Source: Terribacillus aidingensis
GTDB taxonomy: Bacteria > Bacillota > Bacilli > Bacillales > Amphibacillaceae
Direction of reading: 5' to 3'
DNA: 64,000 nucleotides
Assembly (NCBI RefSeq): GCF_900215625.1
Contig: NZ_OBEK01000001.1
Coordinates: 1-64,000 of the forward strand
A model generated the notes under the pieces. That model did no database searches and was not told where the DNA came from. It saw nothing but the letters and a program-made list of their open reading frames with translations. Below, piece by piece: positions 1 through 7,969 of the stretch. How positions within the stretch are numbered: position 1 is the stretch's first letter; each line of letters opens with the position of its first letter. The position numbers and the translations under genes were made by a program.

Positions 1-249
1 ATCTGTAAGTGACAGCCGAAACCGTCTTTCCATTTTCAATCAGGAGAAAGAAAATACTATCCGGTATTAGCCCCGGTTTCCCGGAGTTATCCCAGTCTTA
101 CAGGCAGGTTGCCCACGTGTTACTCACCCGTCCGCCGCTCATTCCACTAGAATCACCCCGAAGGGGTCATCTAGCTTCCTGCGCTCGACTTGCATGTATT
201 AGGCACGCCGCCAGCGTTCGTCCTGAGCCAAGATCAAACTCTCCATGAA
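1..249 (-). rRNA. 16S ribosomal RNA, 5' part (runs off window start)
   Basis: The complement of this stretch is the start of bacterial 16S rRNA: the universal primer site AGAGTTTGATC maps to 232-242 and is followed by the GGACGAACGCTGGCGGCG region. Placing that motif at E. coli position 8 puts the mature 5' end near 249. Only about 250 nt are inside the window. The gene is read leftward, away from oriC, as expected for an rrn operon (rrnA position in B. subtilis, just after bofA). Confidence 0.97.
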
Positions 250-324
250 AGTGTGATGCTTTGCTTCTTGCGCTGACGTTGGTCTTATAAAAGACCATGT
301 CGTTTAGTTCGTAATTGGTTGTTT

Positions 325-480
325 TGTTCAGTTTTCAAAGATCAATTTTGTTCTGCCGCTCAATAGGCGACTAGAACATCATATCATGTTTCAACTTTCG
401 CTGTCAACATGTTTTTATATGTTGTCTGCCCCGTTCCGAAGCGACTCAAATAATATACCACGATTATAGTAAGATGGCAA
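325..480 (-). promoter_or_regulatory. rRNA operon promoters P1 and P2 with leader
   Basis: Two sigma-A type promoters face the 16S gene. P1: -35 TTGCCA (475-480), 17 bp spacer, -10 TATATT (452-457). P2: -35 TTGACA (402-407), 18 bp spacer, -10 TATGAT (378-383). Tandem promoters about 75 bp apart are typical of Bacillus rrn operons. The conserved leader element GATCTTTGAAAACTGAAC occurs just before 16S (about 328-345). This fills the 250-484 gap; no other gene is seen there. Confidence 0.8.
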
Positions 481-484
481 CACT

Positions 485-745
485 TTATAACAAAAAATAT
501 TGAATCGCTGCCAAAGAAGCGATTCCCGGAACTCCTAACACTCCCACCAACACTGCTGTTGCTCCATTAATCGGTATATGAAGACCAGCTAGTGCTCCTA
601 CTACATTGAATAAAAATAATAGAAATACACCGAGAATTACTCTAACCGAACCTTTCAGCGCTAAACCGAACAGCTTACTGGATGTTCCTGAGATAAGTAA
701 GATGACAACCGCCGCTAAGAGGATGCCGATAATTGTATAAGACAT
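485..745 (-). CDS. bofA: BofA, pro-sigma-K processing inhibitor
   Basis: 86-residue, very hydrophobic membrane protein with two or three membrane segments and the glycine-rich C-terminal half (VGALAGLHIPIN, then VGVLGVPG) typical of BofA. In sporulation BofA sits in the outer forespore membrane with SpoIVFA and holds the SpoIVFB protease inactive until the forespore signal arrives. The ATG at 745 is chosen because a GGAGAG ribosome site precedes it; an upstream in-frame extension of 22 residues has no such site. It lies last in the recR-yaaL-bofA series before the rRNA operon, the same order as in B. subtilis. Confidence 0.93.
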   Translation of the reverse strand: MSYTIIGILLAAVVILLISGTSSKLFGLALKGSVRVILGVFLLFLFNVVGALAGLHIPINGATAVLVGVLGVPGIASLAAIQYFLL

Positions 746-819
746 ATTCCATCTCTCCTTTAACTTGTCCTGCTTTTCTACATTATGAAAAGCAACAAGA
801 AAAAAGAACACGCATTGCG

Positions 820-1035
820 TTATACACGCAATGCGCTCAGATTACGGTGCCTAGCTTCTCGAAGCATGAATAAATACTTGGCCTGTGCGACCTGTAAATC
901 ATATTGCCCCAACTCACTTGCATCGACACTTCTATCAATAATGGATTGTATGCTCATCCAATCATTCTTCATTTTAAATATATCTTGCAATAACTCTTTG
1001 TCCACATCAGATTTCTTTAATCTTCTGGCAGCCAT
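820..1035 (-). CDS. yaaL: YaaL family protein (DUF2508)
   Basis: 71-residue charged protein rich in Lys, Asp and Glu, predicted helical, beginning MAARRLKKSDVDKELL. Length and position between recR and bofA match YaaL of Bacillus, a conserved protein of unknown function (DUF2508). It starts only about 14 bp after the recR stop and is probably co-transcribed with it. No catalytic motif is visible, so only the family and not a function can be assigned. Confidence 0.9.
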   Translation of the reverse strand: MAARRLKKSDVDKELLQDIFKMKNDWMSIQSIIDRSVDASELGQYDLQVAQAKYLFMLREARHRNLSALRV

Positions 1036-1049
1036 TTATCTCACCTGCT

Positions 1050-1646
1050 TTACAGTTCTCTTCTGCCTTCCATTGCTTTGGAAAGGGTGACCTCATCTGC
1101 ATACTCCAGATCTCCACCCATCGGCAGACCGTGTGCGATTCTTGTTGTTCGTATACCAGATGGTCTGACTAGCTTGGATATATACATGGCTGTAGCTTCA
1201 CCTTCTATATTTGGATTGGTTGCAAGGATTAGCTCCTCCACTTCCTCATCCTTTAAGCGGTTTAGCAATGACGGGACATTAATGTCTTCAGGCCCAATAC
1301 CATCCATAGGAGAAATCGCCCCATGCAGCACATGGTACTTCCCGTTGAATTCTCGCATTTTCTCCATGGCAATAACATCTTTTGGATCCTGTACAACACA
1401 TATCAATGTACCGTCTCTGGATTCATCCTGACATATACTGCATGGATCTTGATCCGTGATATGACCGCAAATACTGCAATGTGTCAGCTCACGCTTCGCA
1501 TTTACTAATGCTTTTGCAAAGTCCATCACGTCATCTTCTTTCATGCTCAATACATGGAAAGCGAGACGCACGGCTGTCTTAGGACCAATACCAGGTAGTT
1601 TCGTAAAACTGTCAATCAGCTTCGATATCGGTTCAGGATAATACAT
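1050..1646 (-). CDS. recR: RecR recombination mediator
   Basis: 198 residues, the normal RecR length. RecR works with RecF and RecO to load RecA on gapped DNA during recombinational repair. Visible features: N-terminal helix-hairpin-helix ([10 protein letters not shown], about residues 17-26), a four-cysteine zinc site (C57, C60, C69, C72), then a Toprim domain with conserved CVVQDPKDV and [12 protein letters not shown] segments. The start at 1646 has an AGGAGG site upstream. It follows yaaK closely and forms the usual dnaX-yaaK-recR cluster. Confidence 0.98.
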   Translation of the reverse strand: MYYPEPISKLIDSFTKLPGIGPKTAVRLAFHVLSMKEDDVMDFAKALVNAKRELTHCSICGHITDQDPCSICQDESRDGTLICVVQDPKDVIAMEKMREFNGKYHVLHGAISPMDGIGPEDINVPSLLNRLKDEEVEELILATNPNIEGEATAMYISKLVRPSGIRTTRIAHGLPMGGDLEYADEVTLSKAMEGRREL

Positions 1647-1662
1647 TTGTTATAGCTGCCTC

Positions 1663-1980
1663 CTAGAACATTCCTCCAGGTAAACCTTTCGTGAACTGTC
1701 CCATTGTTGAATTTGATTTTTCATCAACTTGCTTCAATACTTCGTTTGTAGCTGAAATAATTAAGTCCTGCAGCATTTCCACATCATCTGGATCTACTAC
1801 TTCTTCTTGGATTTCTACATCTGTTATCTCTTTTTTACCATTAGCGATTACTTTTACAGCACCGCCGCCTGCAGTTGCTTCGAATGTCATTTCATGAAGC
1901 TCTTCTTGAGCCTGCATCATTTTCTTCTGCATCTTCTGCATCTGTTTCATCATATTGTTCATATTCCCACCACCACGCAT
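1663..1980 (-). CDS. yaaK: YbaB/EbfC family nucleoid-associated protein
   Basis: 105 residues; the N-terminus is a Met/Gln/Lys-rich coiled coil ([22 protein letters not shown]), followed by the EbfC fold with conserved TAGGGAVKV and a [12 protein letters not shown] segment. YbaB/EbfC proteins are small dimeric DNA binders. The gene sits between dnaX and recR, as across the Bacillota. The start MRGGGNMNN aligns with Bacillus YaaK and has an AGGGAGG site upstream (near 1988-1994). Confidence 0.95.
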   Translation of the reverse strand: MRGGGNMNNMMKQMQKMQKKMMQAQEELHEMTFEATAGGGAVKVIANGKKEITDVEIQEEVVDPDDVEMLQDLIISATNEVLKQVDEKSNSTMGQFTKGLPGGMF

Positions 1981-2010
1981 GGAAAAATCCCTCCTTGGAA
2001 TAAGTAGATA

Positions 2011-3693
2011 TCAATCTTTTATTTCGAGTAAGTCATCTCCGACAAGTTTTCTTGCTTCTGCGATAATTGGATCTTCTTCCTGATTCGCAGCGTCTGCCGG
2101 GTCTTGTTGCTTTTGATTCTTCAAGAAATCTTCTCGCAGCTCTGTCCAATTCTCTTCCGGAATCGGTATAATCGCGACTTGATGTCCGATGCGATCTGCT
2201 AGTAATGATTCTATCGTGTCTTTATGTTCTAAGGCAAGTGAACAGTGGATCTCATATTTAAATCCAATAATAATTGCGTTAGTAGATGCTGCTCTTGGCT
2301 TACTATTCAAGATAGTGGCATGAGCAGGGGCATTCTGCCGTTTCAACGCATCCATGAAACTTGCCCAATGTTCCGCTACCAGCTTCAATTCATCCTTTGT
2401 CGCTTCCGATAACACTTGGCGAATCCGTTCAAATGGCACACGGTAGCTGTTCTTACCGCCTGTCCGCACTGGTCGTTTCGGTTGCTCTGCTGCAGCGGAG
2501 GCATTTGATTGCTGTGGCTGCTGCTTCAATTGCTTCAGCTCTTGCTCAAGCTGAGAGAGTTTCCGTGTCAGCTGCTGAACAGCTTCTGCTTCTACACTCG
2601 CTGTCGGAGCGCTTTGATCAGCAATATGAAGAATAGCGATTTCAACAAACACTTTTGGACTGTTTGCCCATTTAATCTCCTGCTGGCAGCGGTTGAGCTC
2701 TACAATGGCGGCTTGGATCCAAGCTGCATCAACTTCCTCTGCCAACTGCTTGAATGCATCGTCCACCAGTACGCGTTCCAAGATATTCTCCATTCCCGGA
2801 GCACTTTGGAACATAAGCAAGTCCCGTAAATAATAGATAAGATCAAAGACAAAACGTCCTGGATCTTTCCCATCCTGTATGAGTAAATCCACTTGCTCGA
2901 GTGCTGTTGTCACATCTTGCTTCGCACACGCCCGAATGACTGCCGTAAGTCTGTCTTGAGAAACAGCACCTGTAACAGCCAAGACATCCTCCAGCTGGAC
3001 GGTTTCTTCACTATAAGAAATCGCCTGATCTAAAAGACTGAGCGCATCCCGCATTCCACCTTCTGCTGCAAGTGCAACAGATTCTACCGCTTCATCAGAT
3101 ACAGTTATCTGCTCTTTATCCAGAATCTCCTGCATTCTATTGACCATAGCTTGCTGGTTAATTCGTTTGAAGTCAAAACGCTGACAGCGCGAAATGATGG
3201 TCAGCGGAATCTTATGCGGTTCTGTTGTTGCTAAAATAAAGACTACATGTTTCGGCGGTTCTTCCAATGTCTTTAAAAGCGCATTGAATGCCCCGATTGA
3301 GAGCATGTGAACTTCATCGATAATATATACTTTATAGTTTACCGCGCTGGGAGCATATTTTACTTTGTCCCGGATATCCCTTATTTGCTCGACACCATTA
3401 TTGGACGCCGCATCTATCTCAATCACATCGGAGATAGATCCGTCTTGTATCCCTCTGCAGGCTGCACATTCATTGCATGCTTCCTCTACAGGTGCGTGCT
3501 CGCAGTTGATCGTCTTTGCAAAGATCTTCGCCGCACTTGTCTTCCCTGTACCACGCGGTCCGGAAAACAAGTAGGCATGTGAAAATTTATCCTGCATTAT
3601 GGCATTTTTTAATGTGCGGATAATCGGCTCCTGACCTACTACATCAGAAAATGTTCTCGGCCGCCAAACACGGTATAACGCTTGATAGCTCAT
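2011..3693 (-). CDS. dnaX: DNA polymerase III subunits gamma and tau
   Basis: 560-residue clamp-loader ATPase (AAA+), beginning MSYQALYRVWRP as in other DnaX proteins. Walker A is GPRGTGKT (about residues 45-52); a zinc-binding run with Cys residues follows (about 64-84), then DEVHML (Walker B) and the SRC sensor. The C-terminal part is Gln/Lys-rich and ends in the tau domain that contacts PolC and the helicase. In Bacillus a single full-length product serves both roles; no obvious slippery frameshift signal was noted. It begins downstream of the SRP RNA gene, the usual arrangement. Confidence 0.98.
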   Translation of the reverse strand: MSYQALYRVWRPRTFSDVVGQEPIIRTLKNAIMQDKFSHAYLFSGPRGTGKTSAAKIFAKTINCEHAPVEEACNECAACRGIQDGSISDVIEIDAASNNGVEQIRDIRDKVKYAPSAVNYKVYIIDEVHMLSIGAFNALLKTLEEPPKHVVFILATTEPHKIPLTIISRCQRFDFKRINQQAMVNRMQEILDKEQITVSDEAVESVALAAEGGMRDALSLLDQAISYSEETVQLEDVLAVTGAVSQDRLTAVIRACAKQDVTTALEQVDLLIQDGKDPGRFVFDLIYYLRDLLMFQSAPGMENILERVLVDDAFKQLAEEVDAAWIQAAIVELNRCQQEIKWANSPKVFVEIAILHIADQSAPTASVEAEAVQQLTRKLSQLEQELKQLKQQPQQSNASAAAEQPKRPVRTGGKNSYRVPFERIRQVLSEATKDELKLVAEHWASFMDALKRQNAPAHATILNSKPRAASTNAIIIGFKYEIHCSLALEHKDTIESLLADRIGHQVAIIPIPEENWTELREDFLKNQKQQDPADAANQEEDPIIAEARKLVGDDLLEIKD

Positions 3694-3760
3694 TAGGCCG
3701 CGCTCCTTTTTTCTTTGTTATTCCATTATAACGGAATTAGAAACCTGTTACTACATAGAA

Positions 3761-3788
3761 AGAGCCCTTACCAAATGGCAAGGACTCT
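3761..3788 (-). terminator. Terminator after the SRP RNA gene
   Basis: A 12-bp hairpin with a 4-nt loop (AGAGTCCTTGCC / GGTAAGGGCTCT on the minus strand) followed by TTTCTAT. It lies between the SRP RNA and dnaX. Confidence 0.75.
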
Positions 3789-3802
3789 GATTATTTATTG
3801 AT

Positions 3803-4078
3803 TAAGCGCCGTGCACCCACCGTCGATAATACGGATCTAAGCGTTACATAAGTTCATGGCTCGACCCAGGCTTCCCCGCGGCACACAGGAGGAACTGCTT
3901 ACTGCTGCTTCCTTCCGGACCTGACAGGGTTCACAGGTTCCTGTTGCGCAGGACCCGGGTGTCAACACCAATTCCTTATGGCAGACCTTAAAGCCGTATT
4001 ACCTCGGGCGGGAATTCGGCCTCGCTACAGCGGATTGCGAGTACAGGGCACCGCTACCTCCCCGCTTAGCACGGCTAA
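3803..4078 (-). ncRNA. ffs: Signal recognition particle RNA (small cytoplasmic RNA, 6S-type Bacillus form)
   Basis: The minus strand carries the SRP RNA apical-domain core GTCAGGTCCGGAAGGAAGCAGCA region (around 3902-3925) and the long Alu-domain sequences of the roughly 270-nt Bacillus scRNA: GTGCTAAGCGGGGAGGTAGCGG near the 5' end and GGGTGCACGGCGCTTAA near the 3' end. The RNA binds Ffh and targets membrane proteins co-translationally. It lies between tadA and dnaX as in B. subtilis. Ends are estimated from similarity, with an uncertainty of a few nucleotides. Confidence 0.95.
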
Positions 4079-4143
4079 GTTGTGATTAATGTTAGGCGCA
4101 TTTGTTAGCGCAATTTATAGTATAGCTTGTTTATAATGAAAAA

Positions 4144-4623
4144 TCAATCCCGGCTGTTTTTCGCAGCTTTGCGCTTCCGTAAATCTCGGAAAAAGGAGGT
4201 GAGCATTCCGCCGCATTCCTCTTGCATGACGCCGCCTATCACCTCTGTTTGATGATTGAATCGCGTGTCATCCAATAAATTATATAATGTACCTGCACAT
4301 CCCGCTTTCGGATCATAGGCACCAAATATCACACGCCGGATTCGCGATTGGATAATAGCTCCCGCACACATTGGACATGGCTCAAGTGTGACATATAAAT
4401 CACAATCCTCCAGCCGCCAGCTGCCAACTTGTTCATTCGCTGATTGAATAGCATGCATCTCAGCATGTGACTGCGCCTGCTGCGTTGTCTCTCTTAAATT
4501 GAAACCGCTAGCGATTATTTTCCCGTCTTTCACGATAATTGCTCCAATCGGAACTTCACCAAGAAGCTCTGCCCGCTTCGCCTCCTTTATTGCTTGTTCC
4601 ATCCAGTAAGCATCTGTTGTCAT
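4144..4623 (-). CDS. tadA: tRNA(Arg) adenosine-34 deaminase TadA
   Basis: 159-residue zinc deaminase that converts adenosine to inosine at the wobble position of tRNA-Arg(ACG). Zinc and proton-shuttle motifs are clear: H53-A-E55 and P82-C83-P-M-C86. The C-terminal RFNHQTEV and EECGGMLTSFFRDLRKRK match bacterial TadA. The ATG at 4623 (MTTDAYWMEQ) is preferred by alignment over an ATG five codons upstream; both have weak ribosome sites. The adjacent SRP RNA and dnaX agree with the Bacillus order. Confidence 0.95.
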   Translation of the reverse strand: MTTDAYWMEQAIKEAKRAELLGEVPIGAIIVKDGKIIASGFNLRETTQQAQSHAEMHAIQSANEQVGSWRLEDCDLYVTLEPCPMCAGAIIQSRIRRVIFGAYDPKAGCAGTLYNLLDDTRFNHQTEVIGGVMQEECGGMLTSFFRDLRKRKAAKNSRD

Positions 4624-4724
4624 ATATATATCCCACATTTCTATTTAAAGGTTTGAAGTTACCTGAAGTAGATAATGTATAAGTATAAAAAGCTTTCTAC
4701 TATGAAGTAAAGGGGACAATAGCT

Positions 4725-5249
4725 GTGAGTGAAAAAAAAGCCGTATTATTTATAGATGTATTCAATACATTCGACTTTCCCGGTGGTGATAAACTGCTCG
4801 AGAATACAAAGGAAATCCTCCCCAACTGGGAGAAGCTGCGCAATAAGGCGAAAGAGAACAAATGGCCTGTTATTTACGTTAACGATCACTATGGTATTTG
4901 GCAGGATAACTTTAAAAAAATCGCTGATCATACCCGAACAGATGACAACAAGGAAATTATAGATAAAATGATGCCTACGGAAGATGATTACTTCCTTTTG
5001 AAACCAAAACACTCTGCTTTCTTTCAGACCTCCCTTCCGTCCCTGCTTAACGAATTGGAGTGCGAACGTATCATTCTAGCTGGTGTCGCTGGCAATATTT
5101 GTGTCATCTTCTCCGCAAATGATGCACATATGCGGGAATATAAGCTAGACGTGCCAAAAAACTGTATAGCTTCTAATACAAAGGAAGAAAACGATGATGC
5201 ATTGCGCGTCATTGAGAGTACACTCAATGCTCAAACCGATCCAATCTAA
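4725..5249 (+). CDS. yaaI: Isochorismatase-family cysteine hydrolase (YaaI-like)
   Basis: 174 residues with the isochorismatase/nicotinamidase fold. The catalytic triad can be placed as D11 (LFIDVFNTF), a lysine at 93 or 95 (LLKPKHSAF) and C126 (AGVAGNICVI). It has a GTG start at 4725 with a GTAAAGGGG site. Position next to tadA and yaaH matches yaaI of B. subtilis. The substrate is not known from sequence; isochorismate is unlikely because no siderophore genes are nearby. Confidence 0.85.
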   Translation: MSEKKAVLFIDVFNTFDFPGGDKLLENTKEILPNWEKLRNKAKENKWPVIYVNDHYGIWQDNFKKIADHTRTDDNKEIIDKMMPTEDDYFLLKPKHSAFFQTSLPSLLNELECERIILAGVAGNICVIFSANDAHMREYKLDVPKNCIASNTKEENDDALRVIESTLNAQTDPI

Positions 5250-5255
5250 CATAGA

Positions 5256-5308
5256 ACGGCTCCTCCTAGCATAGCTTTTCTACAGAGGCTACTTAAAGGA
5301 GGAGTCGT
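5256..5308 (+). promoter_or_regulatory. Hairpin after yaaI that buries the yaaH ribosome site
   Basis: ACGGCTCCTCCT (5256-5267) can pair over 12 positions (one G-T) with AGGAGGAGTCGT (5297-5308). The 3' arm contains the strong AAAGGAGG ribosome site of yaaH, and the arm is followed by TTTT. It may act as a yaaI terminator, as a translational lock on yaaH, or both. Confidence 0.55.
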
Positions 5309-5309
5309 T

Positions 5310-6596
5310 TTGCAAATCTATACGGTCCAGCGTGGAGACACAGTAAACAGCATCGCAAGCCGGTACGGTACGACCAGTCAGGAATTAATTCGAGCAAATG
5401 AACTAGAAGCCCCTAATAACCTTGTCATCGGCCAAGCATTAGTAATCCCCATTATCGGTTCCTTTTATTATGTCCAAACAGGGGATAGTCTTTACAGCAT
5501 TGCTAGAAAAAACAATCTAACCGCAGCAGAAATAGCTCGTATCAATAACATTTCAGAAACCGCTACCCTTCAGCCTGGCCTGCGCCTTTATCTTCCTGCC
5601 AAACCAAAGAGAGAGATTGATTCCAATGCTTACATCGAACCATCAGGGAATACAGTTTCCCAAGCGCTGGAGACAGCAGCCAGACAACGTGCACCTTATC
5701 TGACCTATTTAATGCCGTTCAGTTACAAAGTTGACCGCCAGGGTAATCTGACTGCCCCGCCATTAAATGATTTTTCCACCATCGCCAAGAACAACAATAC
5801 GACGCTGAGCTTAGCTATTTCTACAATTGAGAATGGACAGTTCAGTGAAGAACTTGGCAAAACACTCGTGACAGATACAAGTGTCCAGGATCGCTTGTTC
5901 ACAAACATTATTGATACTGCCAAAAATGTTGGATTTCGTGAGGTTCACTTTGATATTGAATTTCTTCCGGCAGAAAATCGAGAAGACTATAATAATTTCC
6001 TCCGTCGTGCTGTCGCCAGGCTTCGCCCTCAAGGATTGCGTGTATCCACAGCGGTAGCACCAAAAACAAGTGCTACGCAGCAAGGACAATGGTATGAAGC
6101 GCATGACTATGCTGCTCATGGTGAAATTGTGGATTTTGTAGTTTTGATGACATATGAATGGGGATACAGCGGAGGACCGCCGCTTGCAGTCTCTCCTTTA
6201 CCAAATGTGCGGGACGTTGTAGAGTATGCACTGACAGAAATGCCAGCAAATAAAATAGTGCTTGGTCAGAACTTGTATGGATATGACTGGACACTTCCCT
6301 ATGAACCCGGTGGAGATTATGCCAAAGCCTTGAGTCCGCAGCAAGCAATCGCACTTGCACGTGAAAATAATGTTTCCATTCAATATGACACAACAGCACA
6401 AGCACCGTTCTTCACCTATACAGATGCTGACGGTGCTCAGCATGAGGTGTGGTTTGAGGATGCCCGCTCTATCCAAGCCAAGTTTGATTTGATCAAGGAA
6501 TTGAACTTGCGGGGTATAAGTTATTGGAAGCTAGGTCTTTCTTTCCCGCAAAACTGGCTGCTGCTTCAGGACAATTTTACGATTAGAAAGCTTTAA
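5310..6596 (+). CDS. yaaH: Spore germination glycoside hydrolase, LysM-LysM-GH18 (YaaH/SleL)
   Basis: 428 residues: LysM 1 (about 2-47), LysM 2 (about 52-96), then a GH18 domain (about 105-428). The GH18 catalytic segment is HFDIEF with D215 and E217. SleL/YaaH is a spore cortex-lytic N-acetylglucosaminidase that degrades cortex fragments during germination; the LysM pair anchors it to peptidoglycan. There is no signal peptide, as for the family, since the enzyme is deposited from the mother cell. It uses a TTG start at 5310 after AAAGGAGG. That ribosome site lies in the arm of a long hairpin, which may restrain translation. Confidence 0.93.
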   Translation: MQIYTVQRGDTVNSIASRYGTTSQELIRANELEAPNNLVIGQALVIPIIGSFYYVQTGDSLYSIARKNNLTAAEIARINNISETATLQPGLRLYLPAKPKREIDSNAYIEPSGNTVSQALETAARQRAPYLTYLMPFSYKVDRQGNLTAPPLNDFSTIAKNNNTTLSLAISTIENGQFSEELGKTLVTDTSVQDRLFTNIIDTAKNVGFREVHFDIEFLPAENREDYNNFLRRAVARLRPQGLRVSTAVAPKTSATQQGQWYEAHDYAAHGEIVDFVVLMTYEWGYSGGPPLAVSPLPNVRDVVEYALTEMPANKIVLGQNLYGYDWTLPYEPGGDYAKALSPQQAIALARENNVSIQYDTTAQAPFFTYTDADGAQHEVWFEDARSIQAKFDLIKELNLRGISYWKLGLSFPQNWLLLQDNFTIRKL

Positions 6597-6623
6597 AGAG
6601 CAGTGTTCCCTACTGCTCTTTTT
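6595..6623. terminator. Bidirectional terminator between yaaH and DUF3891 gene
   Basis: AAAGAGCAG pairs with CTGCTCTTT, followed by T-rich sequence on both strands. The two flanking genes converge here. Confidence 0.8.
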
Positions 6624-6624
6624 C

Positions 6625-7341
6625 TTATGTCACTGTTACCCAGTACTTTTCTTCTCTCCACTGATTTCCATCTGCAATGTACATCGGAACAGACACGTTC
6701 AGCGGACTTTGCAGAGGGGAAGGGGTAAGTGTGACTTGATCGGCTGATACCCATGCTCCGATTATCTTATCAGCAAAAGAAAAATGCTGTCGAAAGCCAC
6801 CTCTGAACCAGCTTACTTCCTCTTCTTTTGAGGCACCAGGTTCATTCATACAAATATAAAGGGAAACATCATCGCAGAATTCGAGAAACTTCTGATCAAG
6901 CGCCAGCGTTTCTCTTTCCCGAGGTGATAGCGTTTGCTGATCTGCTTGCTGCAAACCCTTCTCCCGTTCCAGAAATGCTTTAATTCGATAATCATCTGTG
7001 TCTTCAGGAAAGAAGGAGCAATAATGACGGCTGCATAAAATAGCTGCATAACGGGATTGCTCTCTCACTTCCATAATACCTTGCTGGTAAGCACGAAGCT
7101 TATCAGATAACGGGTAATTAATAAAACTGTAAAATCCGCCCCCATCTGGCTTTTTCTTTGGCATTTCATCTAATGGTATCCAAGCTCGATCATGCTGCTC
7201 AATTGCCATGATTGCCTCCGGGCGCTGCGCAGGTGATTCCGGGTCATCTGTACGCCAATGCCTGGCTATTTCCCCGGAAATAGCGGCATGTGCATGTTGC
7301 GGAATAAGTATCGTTCCCTTGGCAGTTTCTCTTATAATCAT
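6625..7341 (-). CDS. DUF3891 family protein
   Basis: 238 residues, soluble, beginning MIIRETAKGTILIPQHAHAAI; the QHAHA and IEQHDRAW segments are characteristic of DUF3891 proteins. The ATG at 7341 is chosen because AGGAGGGAGA precedes it; a longer reading of 10 residues lacks support. The His/Asp pattern suggests a metal-binding, perhaps phosphohydrolase-like, helical fold, but that is inference. It is part of an accessory stretch between yaaH and the ger operon that B. subtilis lacks, and no partner gene indicates a pathway. Confidence 0.75.
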   Translation of the reverse strand: MIIRETAKGTILIPQHAHAAISGEIARHWRTDDPESPAQRPEAIMAIEQHDRAWIPLDEMPKKKPDGGGFYSFINYPLSDKLRAYQQGIMEVREQSRYAAILCSRHYCSFFPEDTDDYRIKAFLEREKGLQQADQQTLSPRERETLALDQKFLEFCDDVSLYICMNEPGASKEEEVSWFRGGFRQHFSFADKIIGAWVSADQVTLTPSPLQSPLNVSVPMYIADGNQWREEKYWVTVT

Positions 7342-7360
7342 ATTCTCCCTCCTATATAAA

Positions 7361-7382
7361 ACTCCCGGCAATCGCCGGGAGT
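7361..7382 (-). terminator. Terminator of the PfpI-like gene
   Basis: Perfect 9-bp hairpin ACTCCCGGC / GCCGGGAGT with a 4-nt loop, followed on the minus strand by TTTTATA. It lies between the PfpI-like and DUF3891 genes. Confidence 0.8.
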
Positions 7383-7392
7383 AAATTCGTTT

Positions 7393-7905
7393 TTATTTGA
7401 TTAGTTTCAAGGATTGCTCGATGAAAGCTGGAATGTCATCAGGCTGTCTGCTTGTAACCAGTTGATCTTGACATACAACAACTTCCTTATCTTCGACTGT
7501 AGCACCTGCATATTCCATATCTACTTGAATGGATTTAAATCCTGTTGCTTTACGTCCTTCTAGCGTTTTAGCTGTAATAAGCAGCTGCGGACCGTGACAA
7601 ATTGCAAATACGGGTTTCTTTTCATCCATAAAATGTTTTGCAAAATTAACGAGACGATCATCTGCTCGCAAGCCGTCTGGTGAAAAGCCGCCAGGAATGA
7701 ATAGTGCATCAAAATCTGAAGGGTTTACCTCATCAATGCCTTTATCAATGGACACCGTTGCGTCTCCTTGCTTTCCTGTAACAGATTTGCCTGCTTCCAT
7801 TTCGATTGTGGTAATTTCATGACCAGCTTCCTTGAATGCTTTAGCTGGGTCTGTGTATTCTACGTCTTCAAACATATCGGTAATCACTGTTGCAATCTTA
7901 GCCAT
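7393..7905 (-). CDS. DJ-1/PfpI family protein (YraA-like general stress protein)
   Basis: 170 residues with the type 1 glutamine amidotransferase-like fold. The nucleophile elbow is AICHGPQ (C103, H104) and the family LFIPGGFSPDGLR segment is present. Homologues such as B. subtilis YraA and YfkM are stress proteins; some DJ-1/PfpI proteins act on glyoxal or methylglyoxal adducts or as proteases, which cannot be settled from sequence. A ribosome site AAAGGAGTG precedes the start. It has its own terminator and seems monocistronic or follows acsA. Confidence 0.9.
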   Translation of the reverse strand: MAKIATVITDMFEDVEYTDPAKAFKEAGHEITTIEMEAGKSVTGKQGDATVSIDKGIDEVNPSDFDALFIPGGFSPDGLRADDRLVNFAKHFMDEKKPVFAICHGPQLLITAKTLEGRKATGFKSIQVDMEYAGATVEDKEVVVCQDQLVTSRQPDDIPAFIEQSLKLIK

Positions 7906-7969
7906 TGTCTAACACTCCTTTTAAAAGTATTACACAATGTATAGTTCCACGTGTGAAGCTGTTTAAACA

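Noticed and set aside
9-248. 79-codon plus-strand frame at the window start
   Set aside because: Antisense of 16S rRNA.
7943-7958. parS-like CACGTG palindrome between the PfpI-like gene and acsA
   Set aside because: Only the core CCACGTG fits; the right arm has several mismatches to GTGAAACA.
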